DNA of 27,461 nucleotides from Chara braunii (GCA_003427395.1 BFEA01000065.1:2479839-2507299), one strand, 5' to 3'; counted from the stretch's first letter, positions 8,826 through 19,638 are shown. The notes: generated by a model not told the origin, from the sequence alone. Made by a program: numbers and translations.

Positions 8826-9456
8826 GTCAGGTGGCAATACTGGGAGATCCACTCCGTGTAGGGGATATTATGTCAAGGCCTACCTTTGCTTTGACACCTG
8901 CTTAGAGGTAGGTTTAGGCCTACTTAGTTAGGGTGATTTGGGAAACTTAGCTTGGGGATTGACCTGTCTTGTGTTACAATTTTTCTTGACCGAATCGATT
9001 CTGGATTTTGGGCTAGAGTCAATTTTGATCCCACAAGGATCACCTTCTCTTATCACTGATAACAGGTCGGTTGCCGATTCGTTGGTTTACGACTCAACTC
9101 CAATTTACCCTCAATACTCAACCTAAAGAGACTTTAACCCTAGTGATTTTTATTGTTTTGTTAAGGTTTCACCCAAGCTTTTATTCAATGGTCATTTGAC
9201 AAAGGTAATGAGTATTTAATTATGATTGGTTGGCTGGAGGTTGGGGCTTGCATGGCTAAAAATACGGGTATGAGTACAGACAGCGGTTAGGGTTGACTTC
9301 CTGTAGTGCGCGGACTTTGTTGGACTTTTGATGTGATTGCATGTATGTTTTGTGGTTCGGATTTTGGATTTGACTCCCTGCGATCACACATATACATATG
9401 GTTGTGAGGAGTCCCACTGTGATTGTGAGAAGTGATCGTCACATACTTATCCCCTT

Positions 9457-9458
<2 letters not shown>
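8826..9458. other. Short palindromes, no gene recognised
   Basis: Several small perfect stems stand out: GTAGG/CCTAC at about 8911-8926, the palindrome GAATCGATTC near 8993, TGATCC/GGATCA near 9026-9042, and TTATC/GATAA near 9050. The 62-codon frame at 8938-9126 shows no family features. This is the target-side DNA of the LTR element that follows. Confidence 0.4.

Positions 9459-9529
<71 letters not shown>
9459..9529. repeat. (AT)n microsatellite
   Basis: A pure AT run ending four bases before the presumed start of the 5' LTR, so the retrotransposon inserted beside this tract. The other flank is not visible because the 3' LTR is missing. Confidence 0.95.
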
Positions 9530-9532
<3 letters not shown>

Positions 9533-9533
9533 A

Positions 9534-10575
9534 TGTTGGGAGTTCGCATGGCCCGATGGGCCAGCGTATTAAGGGTTAAATAGGGGTTGAGGTAGGCAGA
9601 GAACCCCCTTCTCTTGAATATATACTCCTTCTGAGTTCTTAGTCGGACGTTGGTCCTGGGTCGGGATTCGAGGTCCTTGTCCAGGACATCCCAAGCCCTA
9701 GGCTCTGCATAGAAGGAATTTTCCCCCGCACAGAGCCTATTTGCCTCGCCTGTCGAGACACTTAAGCCGAAGGCCTGAGGTCTCGAGGCGGTCGCACGGC
9801 TATTCCTTCAGCCGTGCAATATCGTGAGAGAGTAGACCCTCACGATACTTCGAGTCTGACACATGAGTGTCATAAGCGGTACTCGGATCCACGAGGGACT
9901 GCTTGATTATAGGCACTACATAGTACGTCATCATTGCGACTGCGTGCGTATACTTGCATTGCGAGTCCGCGTGGTTTTATGCTGAGTCTCGCGCGCAACG
10001 CCTATCCGGTTTCCGCATCGAAAAGTTATGGGATAGCTACCGAGGGACTAGGATGTCTCGTTGTTTGTGTTGTGTCATTTCGTGCGTATGTTATGTGTGT
10101 GTTTTACTTTTATGTTCTTTATAAGCGGTGTGCGCATGGCGTGTGGGATGCGTCCTAGTCGACCGGCGACGAGTCGCGCTTGGGATCTCAGCCCCCCAAG
10201 ATGTCGGTTCACGTGCGGGTCCGATAGAGGCGTAGTACCGCGCGTACCCCCTATGCTACAGCGAACGAGAAACGCCATCGGCTGGTCCACCTCCGCGATT
10301 GCAGCTGATCAACTTTCATATTGTGGACTGGTAGCTCGGCGGGGATACACCCACCGAAGGGAGGTAACAACTCCCGTAAGGTGGAGGTAAGTCGTGCCTC
10401 GCGTAGGCCCTATCCTATCGTAGGGGTTCGCGAGAGGTATGGCTGCTCACTCGGCCGGAGCAGCTTGCGGAAGCTCCATGTATATTCGCGACGAGGATTA
10501 ACTATGACTCCTGCGTGACACGACCGGGAGGGTCTCACGCTGCCCTTGAGTGGTGCCGGACCAATGCGCTCGACA
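9534..10575 (+). repeat. 5' LTR of the Ty3/gypsy element
   Basis: Begins TGTTGGG at 9534 and ends CGACA at 10575, giving the usual TG...CA ends, and is followed two bases later by a primer-binding site. The length of about 1042 bp is normal for plant gypsy LTRs. A TATATA at 9619-9624 could be the promoter box. With only one LTR in the window, the left boundary rests on the TG start beside the AT tract. Confidence 0.7.
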
Positions 10576-10577
10576 GG

Positions 10578-10595
10578 TGGCGCCGTTGCCGGCGA
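10578..10595 (+). other. Primer-binding site, tRNA-Asp type
   Basis: TGGCGCCGTTGCCGGCGA matches the complement of the 3' end of plant tRNA-Asp at 17 of 18 positions (one G to C). This site type is known in several plant Ty3/gypsy lineages. Its place just after the LTR end fixes the element's orientation. Confidence 0.8.
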
Positions 10596-10940
10596 TAACG
10601 GATTGTCTGCCGTTGTCCCTGGTGGAACGACATCCTGGTATTAGAGTAAGGAGAAGTCATACACGAATGAGATAATCTGAGTAAACCTATAGGTAAGGAT
10701 GTATGAGGTTTGTATGGGTATGTGGATGACTAAGATGATTATGTGAGAAGATTCATGACGGGAATAGACTTTATGGAAGTAAGTCTGGGAATGAAAAGAA
10801 TAGCAGTGTCAGCTAAGTCTAAAGTGTCTAGGGGCTACGTGGTTAGTTCGATAGGACTGTGATAAATTAAGATGTTGAGTGAAGTTTGGTTCGTACCTCT
10901 TCTTGTAACAGGAAAGTTAAGCGAAAGACAGACGGCCAGA
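10596..10940 (+). other. Untranslated leader between primer site and gag
   Basis: About 345 bp without a conserved frame, as expected for the 5' leader of an LTR element. A gag frame is already open from 10872, but the ATG at 10941 fits the start of conserved gag sequence better. Confidence 0.5.
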
Positions 10941-12682
10941 ATGTCGGGAGGTATAGGTGACAGTTCGGGAAAAGCCTTGGCCCTCGATGATTTCATCGAG
11001 GCATTGGACAGACGAGAAAGGATGCCAAGCAATGTCCCAAAAGTCGAGACATTCCACTTCAAAGGAGAACGGGTGTCCGACTGGTTGGACTTTGTGGACC
11101 AAGCGCTGGTGGGGTCAACAGATACAATAAAGTTACAGCGGATCATGAAATACGTACTTCATGGGCACCATCAGGAGGTGCAGAAAGTGGTCGACGATGC
11201 CAATGGTAATTGGGTCAGGTTTAGAGAAGGAATGCAAATGAAGCACAGGTTGGGTGACGGTCTGCTAACCACGGCGGATTTGGAGGTCATGAACAAGGAT
11301 GATTTTACCACTATCGGGGCATTCGTGCAGGAATTTAAGAAAAGGGCAAGGAAAGTGCATGGAATGTCAGAGGAGGCCCAATAGGCTACCTTCCTGGGGT
11401 TGCTCACCGCATTGGAAGCATCCGAGCTGACGAGCCATGAGGGAGGAAGCGCGAAGCTCACCTGGGCTACCATCGACAAGGGGGTGGAGGATGGAAGCCT
11501 AAACCAAGTGGAGCAGCACCAGGTACGGTTACAAAGGCAAAAAAGAAAGGAAAGGGACGCCACGGCGTCCGGAACCCCAGGAGTGAAAAAGATTGTCACC
11601 GACGTACTAGCAGAACTAAACGTGGTGATACAAAGGAAGGTGGTGACGGCAGTCCAAAGGAAGGCAAAGGAGGTTGTGATAAAGGAAGTTGTACAAGAAG
11701 GATGAGAGGAAAAGCAGTCAGTACCCCAACACCTCTCGAAGATGCAGCGTAAGCAGCGCAACCTGACGCAGGGAGGTCAAGGCTAAGGAAAAGGGCAGGG
11801 GCCCCAAGCAGTGGTAGCCGCGCCCCCGAGTGTGGCGACCCCTTCAAGTAGTGCGAGTCCTTCACAGGCCTCGGTACCGCCATTTGGGCAGTGGTCATGA
11901 CCCATAATCAATACATATGTGCCTTGGGGAAGCCCAACCCAACCTGGACAGGTAGTGTCGTACGCTGGGCCCCAAACAAGTATCCCACCGCCCAGGCTCA
12001 ACCCATGACACCACCTCCATCGCCTGCACAAAGTTTACAGGGTAGTGTGGCGAGTGGAGGAAATCAAGGCCAAGGGAATCCAGGAAATGGAGGGAGAGGC
12101 GGTGGAAGAGGACGCGGCAGGAATGGCGGTGGCCGAGGAGGTCAATGAGATAACTAAGGTTACCAGGGCCAGGGGAATCAAGGGGGCCAAGGTAATCAAG
12201 GGAACCAAGGGGGCGAAAGGACCCGCTTTGATTGGAGGACCGCCATATGTCAGCACTCCGACAAGCAAGTTCACACTTTACGGTTCTGCAACACAAGGCA
12301 GGAAGACGAGAGAGTGGGACTGATCTACTCTAACATGGATGGAGACATATATGATCAGTTCGGAGAATACATCAACAGAAAGGTCCCTGGCGGAATAAGG
12401 GCGGAGGCCCAGCGGAGAGTGGCGGCACGACAAGCGCCTCCTGCCGCATTCCGGTTATGGCAGGAAAAAGAGGACCCTTCCCTTAGAGTAGAAGAGGTGG
12501 GAAGTGATGAGGAAGTGACCCAGAGGCTACGAGCGGGGGTTATAAGGGAAAAGCCCATAATCATCGAGTCAGAGGACGAGAGTGAGGAGGAAAGGGTAGA
12601 ACCCGCATCGGTCCTGCTGGGGAAGATGGAAGATCTGCTGGATAAGGTGGGGATACCAACGGAAGTTGGTAGGTTTCTGTGA
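10941..12682 (+). pseudogene. Ty3/gypsy Gag, broken
   Basis: The first part (frame of 10941) has the retrotransposon gag pattern around residues 30-140, with FHFKGERVSDWLDFVDQAL as its capsid-like core. TAG 11382-11384, TGA 11703-11705, TAA 11784-11786 and TGA near 11898 interrupt it. A shift into the second frame occurs near 12000. The second part has an Arg-Gly-rich RNA-binding stretch (about 12060-12146), further stops at 12146 and 12155, then a CCHC-like knuckle CQHSDKQVHTLRFC at about 12250-12293. Its second Cys is Ser, so zinc binding is doubtful. The frame continues to TGA 12680-12682 and beyond into protease. Gag normally forms the particle and binds the RNA genome. The number of lesions excludes function. 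Confidence 0.85.
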
Positions 12683-12694
12683 AGAAATGAAAGA

Positions 12695-13978
12695 ATGGAG
12701 GGCGAACCTCCCCAAGGTCTTCCTCTATATTCTGGCCCAGAATCCATGCCAGGACGGCCTGGGGTGACGACCGTAGGGTCAGGCCCTCGGTCAGGAATGA
12801 TGACTAGGCCTCCTACGCCGCAAGGAAGGCTAGCGCGGGCGGCCCGTACTCGAGGTCAGGCTAAGGCCAGTGCGAGTCAAGAGCCACCCCGAAAGGAACC
12901 TGAGCCAGGGAAGAGGAAGGAGACGGTGGAGGTGGAGGATAATAACGAAGATGAAGAGGAGGATGCGAGGTTGTGCCAGGAAGAATATCAAAAGGCGGAA
13001 CAAAGAGTCAGGAAGAGAGAAAGCCGAGAGGAAACGGAACCAGTTCTACGCGATGTACCGCCCAAGAAAAAGAAGTATGCAATCCGGTTAGAGGAAGGGT
13101 TCGACGTGGAGAGGGTGATCGACAGGCTGCTTGAAGGCCATAATGACCTTATGACCCTCAAGGAGATCATGACGTCCGCCCCAAGGCTCCGCAATGAGCT
13201 GAAGGGTAGACTTTCGAGGCAGTTGGTGTCAAATGTCCACCTCAGTGTGATTCTGCCAAAGGAGATGGAATGGGCAGAACCAAGAACAAAGATGGACTGG
13301 AAGTGTGTGGCCTGCGGTACGGTGGACCTAGTAGTAATGGGTTCTAAGTGCGCTGCAATGGTAGATACAGGGGCCGAAATGAATGTTATCCGAGAAGCTG
13401 ACGCTATCAGGTTTGCGCTGGCAATAGACCGCTCGGATTGCGGCATTCTGCATGGGGCCAATAACAAGGCCGTGTTTTGCGGGACCGCCTCGAACGTACT
13501 GCTGGAGATTGGAAGGGTAAAGGTCAGGGTGTGCTTCTTTGTAATGCCAGACGTGGATCATGGCATTCTCCTAGGGAGATCCTTTCTGTGCAGGACAGAG
13601 ACCCTAATGTACAACAAGCATGACGGATCGCTTATCCTGATCTTATGTGATCCAGCATGTCGAAATTATGAGGTCATTCCTTGCCGAAACACTGGGCCGA
13701 GAAGCACAAGGAACAGACCCAATCCTGACTCTTTCACCATTGAGGAGTCAGAGGATGAGCATCGAAGGCTTATGGCGGAGCCCGAGGAAGAAATAGGAGG
13801 AGAAGCATTCTCGCTCAGCTTATCTGATGTAAATAAGGCCATGGACATAGTGGCCACTCATGAAATGGCGGATCCAGACGCCATTCAGGCGCTGAGGGAA
13901 CAAGTCATGGAGTATCCCCAGGTAGGAGATACGGTTTATCGGCTTCCAAAGGGGGGAAGGGATCCTGCTATGGCATAG
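12695..13978 (+). pseudogene. Gag-Pol linker and retropepsin-like aspartic protease
   Basis: A 427-codon open stretch in the same frame as the end of gag, from which it is separated only by TGA 12680-12682. The first 150 residues are charged, with an acidic run (about 75-92) and a basic run PKKKKY. The protease core follows: catalytic VDTGAEMNVI with Asp at residue 224, and the second conserved strand HGILLGRSFL about 70 residues later. The enzyme would cut the Gag-Pol polyprotein as a dimer. This is the best-preserved piece of the element, but TAG 13976-13978 and a following shift to the first frame separate it from reverse transcriptase. Confidence 0.85.
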
Positions 13979-14017
13979 GCGTAGGCGCGAGCAGCAAGTC
14001 ATCATTTTTTAGGGGAC

Positions 14018-15230
14018 GGCTCAAGCAAGGGTCCCAAAGGCGGTACAAGACGATAGATAAAAAGTGCTGCCCAGTTTCCGTTCTTGTTACCGAGGATAAG
14101 GAGGTATACTATGAACGGGAGCGAGCTCTAATACGGCAGATGAAAGAGAGCACATTGGTGGGGCCATGCCGTATCAGCGAGGAGAACGAGGGGAAGCTGA
14201 TAGTGGGAGAGTCCGACTTCCTACTACCTCGAGAGAGGACGCTAATGATAGAGCTGATGAAGAAAAGGCATCACGCCTATGCTTTTAGCGATGAGGAGCG
14301 TGGCAGGTTGGATGTAGACAAGATCTCTATGATCCGCATCTACACCGTGCCACATGAGCCGTGAAACTTAAGAGGGGCGCGATATCCTAATCCTGACGAA
14401 GAGAAGAAGGTGGTGGATTACCTCGATGGCAAGATACGCACGCACGTCGTTGATTATTCAAGTAGACCCTACGCGTCCCCGTGGTTTTGTTTCATCAAAC
14501 CTAATGGGACGTTGAGATGGGTGCAGGACTTGCAGAGGCTGAATGATGTGACTGTGCGGGATGCAGGAGGCTTGCCGAATGCAGATGCGCCGTCAGAGTC
14601 ATGTGTTGAAAGGCCAATAATCTCGCTTATTAACCTCTATTCCGGATACGACTAGTTTCCAGTCTACCCGCCAGACAGACCGGTAACAGCGATGCATACG
14701 CCTCGAGGGCTTATCCACATGAATGTGGCTCCGCAAGGGTGGACAAACGTTGTGGCAATGGTCCAGAGACATATGATTCGGGTCATGCAAACCGTTAGTC
14801 CACATATTACGCAGCCATATATCGACGACTTGGCAGTGAAAGGGTCGAGGAGAAGAGAGGACGATGAGGTTTTGCCAGGAGTAAGGCGTTTTGTCCGGAA
14901 ACATGTCCAGGACCTTGACAAAGTCATAGGCTTGCTTGAAGAGCATAACCTTACGGCTAGTGGAACTAAGTTCAAGCATTGCATGAGGGAAGCTACCATT
15001 TTGGGATTCGTCTGTAATGAGAGTGGCCGGCGGCCAGACGTTAAGAAGACGGACAAGATAGTTGAGTGACCAGTACCATTCCACTCAATAACAGATGTTA
15101 GGAGCTTCCTTGGCACGTGTGGCTTCTGGAGGACATTCGTCAAAAACTTTGCTGCCAAGACAGAGCAATTGAGGAAGTTAGTTCGTCAGGATCAGGAGTG
15201 GATTTGGGGTGAGGATCAAGAGAAGGTGGG
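14018..15230 (+). pseudogene. Ty3/gypsy reverse transcriptase, three in-frame stops
   Basis: One frame covers the whole domain. Visible motifs are SRPYASPWFCFIKPNGTLRW (fingers), VQDLQRLNDVTVRDAG, VAPQGWTN and the catalytic YIDD at 14818-14829. The thumb-like part ends near FLGTCGFWRTFVKNFA. The frame is cut by TGA 14362-14364 and TGA 15067-15069, both where Trp (TGG) is expected in the family, and by TAG 14653-14655 where Gln (CAG) is likely (SGYD*F). The lesions are thus single transitions and no base is lost across 1.2 kb, which suggests decay mainly by cytosine deamination. Confidence 0.9.
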
Positions 15231-15780
15231 ATGAAGGAAGAGTTTCGAGAAGGAGGATTGGTGTTGGGGGCGCCGAACTACAATGCCACGGAAGTGAGAC
15301 CATTCATTGTCGAGACTGATGCTGGACCAACTGCTTTGGGAGGAGTTTTAATTCAGGCAGACATTGAGGGAAAGGAGAGACCATTACGTTTTGAGAGTCG
15401 GACTTTGTGTACGACAGAGAGGAACTACTTTCCATTCAAGAGGGAGACTCTCGTTGTCCTTCACTGCCTGCGGATCTTCCGAAACTATATCTTTGGCAGG
15501 AGGTTCATACTAAGGGTGGACCCAACAGCTTCTCCCTAAGGAACTATGTTCCGATCGACCCAACGGTTGCCAGGTGGTTGACATACATCTGGATGTTCAA
15601 CTTTGAGTTGGAGCGAATTCCGGGGAGCAAGAATAGAGCGGATGGGTTGAGCCCATCAACTGGGATAAGCAGGAAGGGGAGGCAATAGAGGATACGCCCC
15701 CAGTTGATGGTTTTTTGGACCAGGAAGAAGACATCCGCCTTCACATCAATAAGTGGTCTCCGCGCGTGTCTGATTATGCA
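15231..15780 (+). pseudogene. Ty3/gypsy RNase H, frameshifted, truncated at an inversion
   Basis: Three frames together carry the RNase H domain: PFIVETDAGPTALGGVL with the first catalytic Asp, then a Glu in NYFPFKRET, then LRVDPTA. Shifts lie near 15230, 15530 and 15655. The tail ELERIPGSKNRADGLS is the usual RNase H end, and the last element-like sequence is LHINKWSPRVSDYA before a TGA at about 15782. The domain normally degrades the RNA strand of the hybrid. The linker and integrase expected next are absent on this strand. Confidence 0.85.
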
Positions 15781-16222
15781 TGAACTGCTCGAACGCGGGG
15801 ACGAACCCCTCTGCATTCCCAATCTAGAAGTGAATAGGTCTACCATTATGTCCAACAGGTGATGGTCGTAGCTCCTGCATCCTTGTCTCCACCTTTGGCT
15901 TCGTCCTCGCCTCCCCACGGATCTGTGCGATGGGCTCTGCGAATTTGCCAACTCTCCTCAACCTCTCTATTGCCTGGGTCATGGTCCAGCCCATATGATC
16001 AGCATACCCCCAGAAATCTTCCAGGAACAACTCAATATCCCCAGCATCTTGCACTGGTGTGCTCTCTCGGTGGTAAGGCCCATGCCGCTCGTATCCTCCT
16101 GATGCTCCCAACGGCCTCCGTGGCGGCCGTGTCCCCCTCCCTCCTCTTGGCATGGTTGTCTTCGCAAAGTCAGACCTGCACAACAGGCGAAGGAGACAAC
16201 AGGCACACGTTGGGGTAAGCAA
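15745..16222 (-). pseudogene. Gag-like ORF located after integrase
   Basis: The minus-strand frame contains MPRGGRGTRPPRR, then a compact gag-like domain with DIELFLEDFWGYADHMGW and ELRPSPVGHNGRPIHF. It is interrupted by TAG at about 15824 and continues as IGNAEGFVPAFEQFM to about 15750. It starts about 100 bp after the integrase stop. The integrase ends at a good donor (GAG|GTGAGA, 16334/16333). A pyrimidine-rich TTGTGCAG lies at 16183-16176, and an in-phase AG at 16160 would splice integrase directly onto this ORF. Alternatively it belongs to a second, rearranged element. Similarity to gag is by overall pattern only. Confidence 0.5.
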
Positions 16223-16327
16223 ACATGCGATAAGTAAGCAAGTTTAGGTCAAACCAAGCACATACATCATACAATCTTTCTAACCTACACACCTCTCTAT
16301 CCCACTCTAGGGGAATTAGATAGTCTA

Positions 16328-18000
16328 TCTCACCTCTTCTCTCGCCACGAACTTCTTCAACCTCGTTCCTGACACCCAGTCCTTCCACTCTGTCTCATTT
16401 AACTCCTCAATCTGGTACGCGCCGAAATCTCCGCATCGCACAATCTGATAAGGACCTAACCACCTCTTGTCCAGCTTTCTAGACCACTGTTTTTCCAAGG
16501 ATGAATCATATAGGAGTACGATGTCCCCAACTTCCAAAGGTACTTTCCTTACTCAAGCCGACTGGTCCCAGCGAACCTTATCGTCCATCCGACTCCTCTC
16601 TACTTGGTTGGATGCTTCTTAGATCCTTTTCTCAATCGCACCCACTTGTCGGGCTCAAATGTCGAGCAACTCTTCGAAAGACAGGTTGACCTCCAAATCC
16701 TGACGCCTCCAAGTCTTTAGGAAACTCTCGATTGGGAAGGTAGCGTGTCTCTCATACATAATGTAGCCGGTGCGTACTTAGTGGTCCTTCTTACCGTAAT
16801 ATTCTCGACAAAGAACGTTGCCCTCAGATACCGTGGCCACTGATTGGGCCTACCTTCAATCCATTTGGCCAATAGGTTCCTAATGGTGTTGTGCCCTCTT
16901 TCTACTGGAGCATTTGCCTGAGGGTGCGCGGTCGTGATGTAATTCGCTACTACACCATACCTTGATAACAACTCTTGCACCTCCTGACAGGTAAACTCCG
17001 ATCCTCTATCCATTACGAATTCTCTGACAAAAGGATAGCGTAGGTAGTACTCCTCGATGCAGCTAACCAGGACTGTCCCAGTCTTCGTACGATTAGCCCG
17101 TCCATCTACAAAGCCAGATAGGTTGTCGCGTGCATCGAAGATGTAATTGTAGCCATGATCTCCGTGTGGCATGAATAATAAGTCGAGGTGTACAACGGCC
17201 CCTACTTCCCTCTCCAACCTTGGGTGCAGTGGCTCTCCCAGCCTTAGACGACGAGACTGTTTTTGGCAAGGTACGCAGGACCGGCAAAATTTATCAACCA
17301 GCTCCATCATCCCGTCCCAATAATATAGCTCACTTATCTTGGCATACGTGACAGTAATTCATCGATGCCCTCCCACAATGTCGTCATGAAGTGCAGGTAT
17401 AACGTCAATTTGTCGGTTTCTGCCACATACGACTCTCCTAGGGTTTCCCACTTGCCTTTTTACAAAGAGGTGACCATCCCTTACCAAGTAACGTTCCCTC
17501 ATTCTCTGGGCCCTATCGCTTGCATCCCTATCCCGCATCTCGCACGATAGGAGAAGTCCCAGCTCTAGGTAAATTCCATCATACTCTTCTGCCCGGAACG
17601 CTTCCTTGATCTCCCCCTCTTCGAACTCGTCATCCTGACTTTCTAGTATAGCATCTCCTTCCTCAGTCGGATTCAACGAGCCTTCCAAGTTAAAGGATTC
17701 CTGCAGAAGTGTATTGACGAGGAGGTACATTCCCCCCATCAATTCCTCAAGCCTCTTTACCCGATCTGGACCTTCCTCTATCGTCCTTACCTCTTCCATC
17801 AGACTGTGATTGCCTGCGAATGCCAGCTTCATCATCAATTGGACGTCCTTGCCGCCTCAAGGGTCCTCTTCCTCAAAAGGTTTGAGCACTAATTCAACCT
17901 TTCGTTCATACCCCTTCGGTGCGTGCCAAATGGGATGACCAACACCACAACATCCTTTAGGTAGGGTCATCTGGTTATAGGTCTCTGTCGACCGCATACC
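16328..18000 (-). pseudogene. Ty3/gypsy integrase with upstream linker, inverted relative to RT-RH
   Basis: On the minus strand the linker ACPKGYERKVELVLKPFEEED-like region (about 17980-17850) leads to a zinc domain HX6HX26CX2C (about 17385-17275). The catalytic core follows with a D-X57-D-X35-E spacing: HLDLLF, MDRGSEF and NAPVERGH (residues 43, 101 and 137 counted from the ATG at 17310). A C-terminal GPY-like module (KRWLGPYQIVRCGDFGAYQI) ends at about 16330. Breaks: TGA 17857-17859, TGA 17359-17361, a one-base frameshift near 16757, TGA 16655-16657, TAA 16619-16621 and TGA 16553-16555. The last three are one transition from CGA, CAA and CGA. Integrase inserts retrotransposon cDNA; this copy is dead. 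Confidence 0.9.
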
Positions 18001-18350
18001 TCCTCGACTTTGTCAAAAGCAAAACACTGCCAGTTACTATCGTTACCCTCGGACGCCACAAGCGTCTGGACTAAAACTCAAAAATTCTTAGTCTCTCAGT
18101 CATGGTTTAGATTTGAATATAGTTTCGGCAGATAACTTATCTCATCAAGTTATGAAGCACGGATAACCCTTTACTAAGTCAGACATCGTCCGACATTTAA
18201 AAACACCGGGCAGATTTGTTAGGGTTTCTACCCCGACAGCATTCCCGAGCCCCAATGAACGACGACCCCGTCGTTCATCATCAAAAATACAAAGTCAGAA
18301 TTCTTATGAAATTTTCATGTAGAAACAACAATTATAATACACAGGAATCC
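18001..18350. other. Junction DNA with a 10-bp palindrome
   Basis: Lies between the linker of the inverted integrase and the 3' end of copy B. ATGAACGACG (18255-18264) and CGTCGTTCAT (18269-18278) form a perfect inverted repeat around ACCC. No LTR-like sequence matching 9534-10575 was found here. Confidence 0.5.
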
Positions 18351-19181
18351 AACATTTGTCCGGAACAAAGTCGAAGCTTTTACCACCAACAACAGAAAAA
18401 TTATAACGTTTTTTCTGACAGGATTATCATATGTAGACCCCATTTATAAACCGTTGGAAGTGTGTTGATAAATTATTTGTCGATAGGGGTGTCATGTGGT
18501 CCACCAGAAGTGAAGGAATTCAATGTTGATCAAAGATGTCGCAAACAAATTATGTTGTGCTCAACTATTGATCCATTTGTTGAAAACATGTTGAAACGTT
18601 GTTGGAAGTGTGTTCACCAATTGTTGAACATTGCACTTTTTGTTGGGAAAAAAATTCACATTTTGTCGCTCGGGTCATACAGTGGTGTGGTTTTTTCCCA
18701 TGTTAGTACATCCACTTTGTCTGTTACTAAAGAGAATGCAAAAAAAACAGCGTACATCATTATGGCCGGATGAGGATCTGGTTAGTCTTTGTCATTGAGC
18801 AGGTCACGAAATATAGAGTCGTTGTGCGTGTGCGAAAGCATGATAGACACCGGATATTGACACACAAATCATGACCTGCGGAAGGAGGGAGGCAACGACG
18901 CAGTGCATGAATTACAGAATCTACGGAAAGTCGTCTCTATCCGCAGCTGCACCGCGATACACTATGGTTTCATATTTCCCAATCTTTGATTTTTCGCCTA
19001 TCCTTGACAGCTAATAATACACACCGAATTTTGTAGGTTCGGTTTTGATGATGTTGTCGAAAAACATTGGGGGGGAGGCGGGGGCGTTCATTTTTTCCTC
19101 TTCTGCTTTGCGGTAATTCATTTTATGAATGGATGCATGCGGGGGCGTCAAGAATATGGTGTGCTGCCCTACTATAAGCAG

Positions 19182-19253
19182 GGTTCACTAGTGCGTGACA
19201 TAATTTCTCCAACATGTTAGTCTGAGACATCAAGTGGCACGCAATAACCAACC
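19182..19253 (-). repeat. 72-bp palindromic module in copy B
   Basis: GGTTCACTAGTGCGTG at 19182-19197 faces CACGCAATAACCAACC at 19238-19253. The length is again 72 bp. Read on the minus strand, flanks match the 167-bp unit of copy A on both sides, including ATTCATAAAATGAA after it. Only one unit is present. Confidence 0.85.
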
Positions 19254-19433
19254 TTGTACCAACAACAACAAATAACATTTGCAGGTTGTGGGTAATGTTT
19301 GTCATAGTCAACCTTGACCCATCCAAAATATTGTATTCTAAATAACACAACACACATTATACGCCCATTGTTTGAGTATCGAACTTCACAGTCATTATCT
19401 CCGTTTGCCTGCCTGTCTTTCCGTCTATCTATC

Positions 19434-19464
19434 TTTTTTTTTTTTTTTTTTTTTCTCTCTCTCT

Positions 19465-19533
<69 letters not shown>
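19434..19533. repeat. T tract and (CT)n microsatellite
   Basis: About 21 T followed by about 80 bp of CT. It sits between the second gene and the 72-bp module, as the A/GA tract does in copy A when orientation is taken into account. Confidence 0.95.
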
Positions 19534-19536
<3 letters not shown>

Positions 19537-19638
19537 AACATGCGATGACAGTGACCTCCGGCAACTTTTGATGGCAGATTTCATTTTGAAGCTTCTAATT
19601 CACACCACTTTGTTCCCCTCCCCTTCCCCGCCCACTGT

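Larger units (their letters stand above)
9534..15780 (+). mobile_element. Ty3/gypsy LTR retrotransposon, decayed, lacking its 3' end
   Basis: The order is 5' LTR (9534-10575), primer-binding site (10578), gag, protease, reverse transcriptase and RNase H, all on the plus strand. The pol order PR-RT-RH places it in the Ty3/gypsy superfamily. Coding sequence stops at about 15780, where minus-strand integrase and gag-like sequence of a related element begins. No second copy of the LTR was seen in the window. Many stops and at least four frameshifts show that it is inactive. Confidence 0.9.

Noticed and set aside
10578-10595. tRNA gene fragment
   Set aside because: Only the complement of the tRNA 3' end is present, and it lies at the LTR end, so it is a primer-binding site.
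11382-15680. Programmed frameshifts or readthrough in gag-pol
   Set aside because: There are too many stops and shifts, inside conserved domains rather than at gag-pol borders. Decay explains them better.
16501-17550. Plus-strand frames at 16501-16689 and 17365-17550
   Set aside because: They are shadows of the minus-strand integrase, whose motifs are clear.
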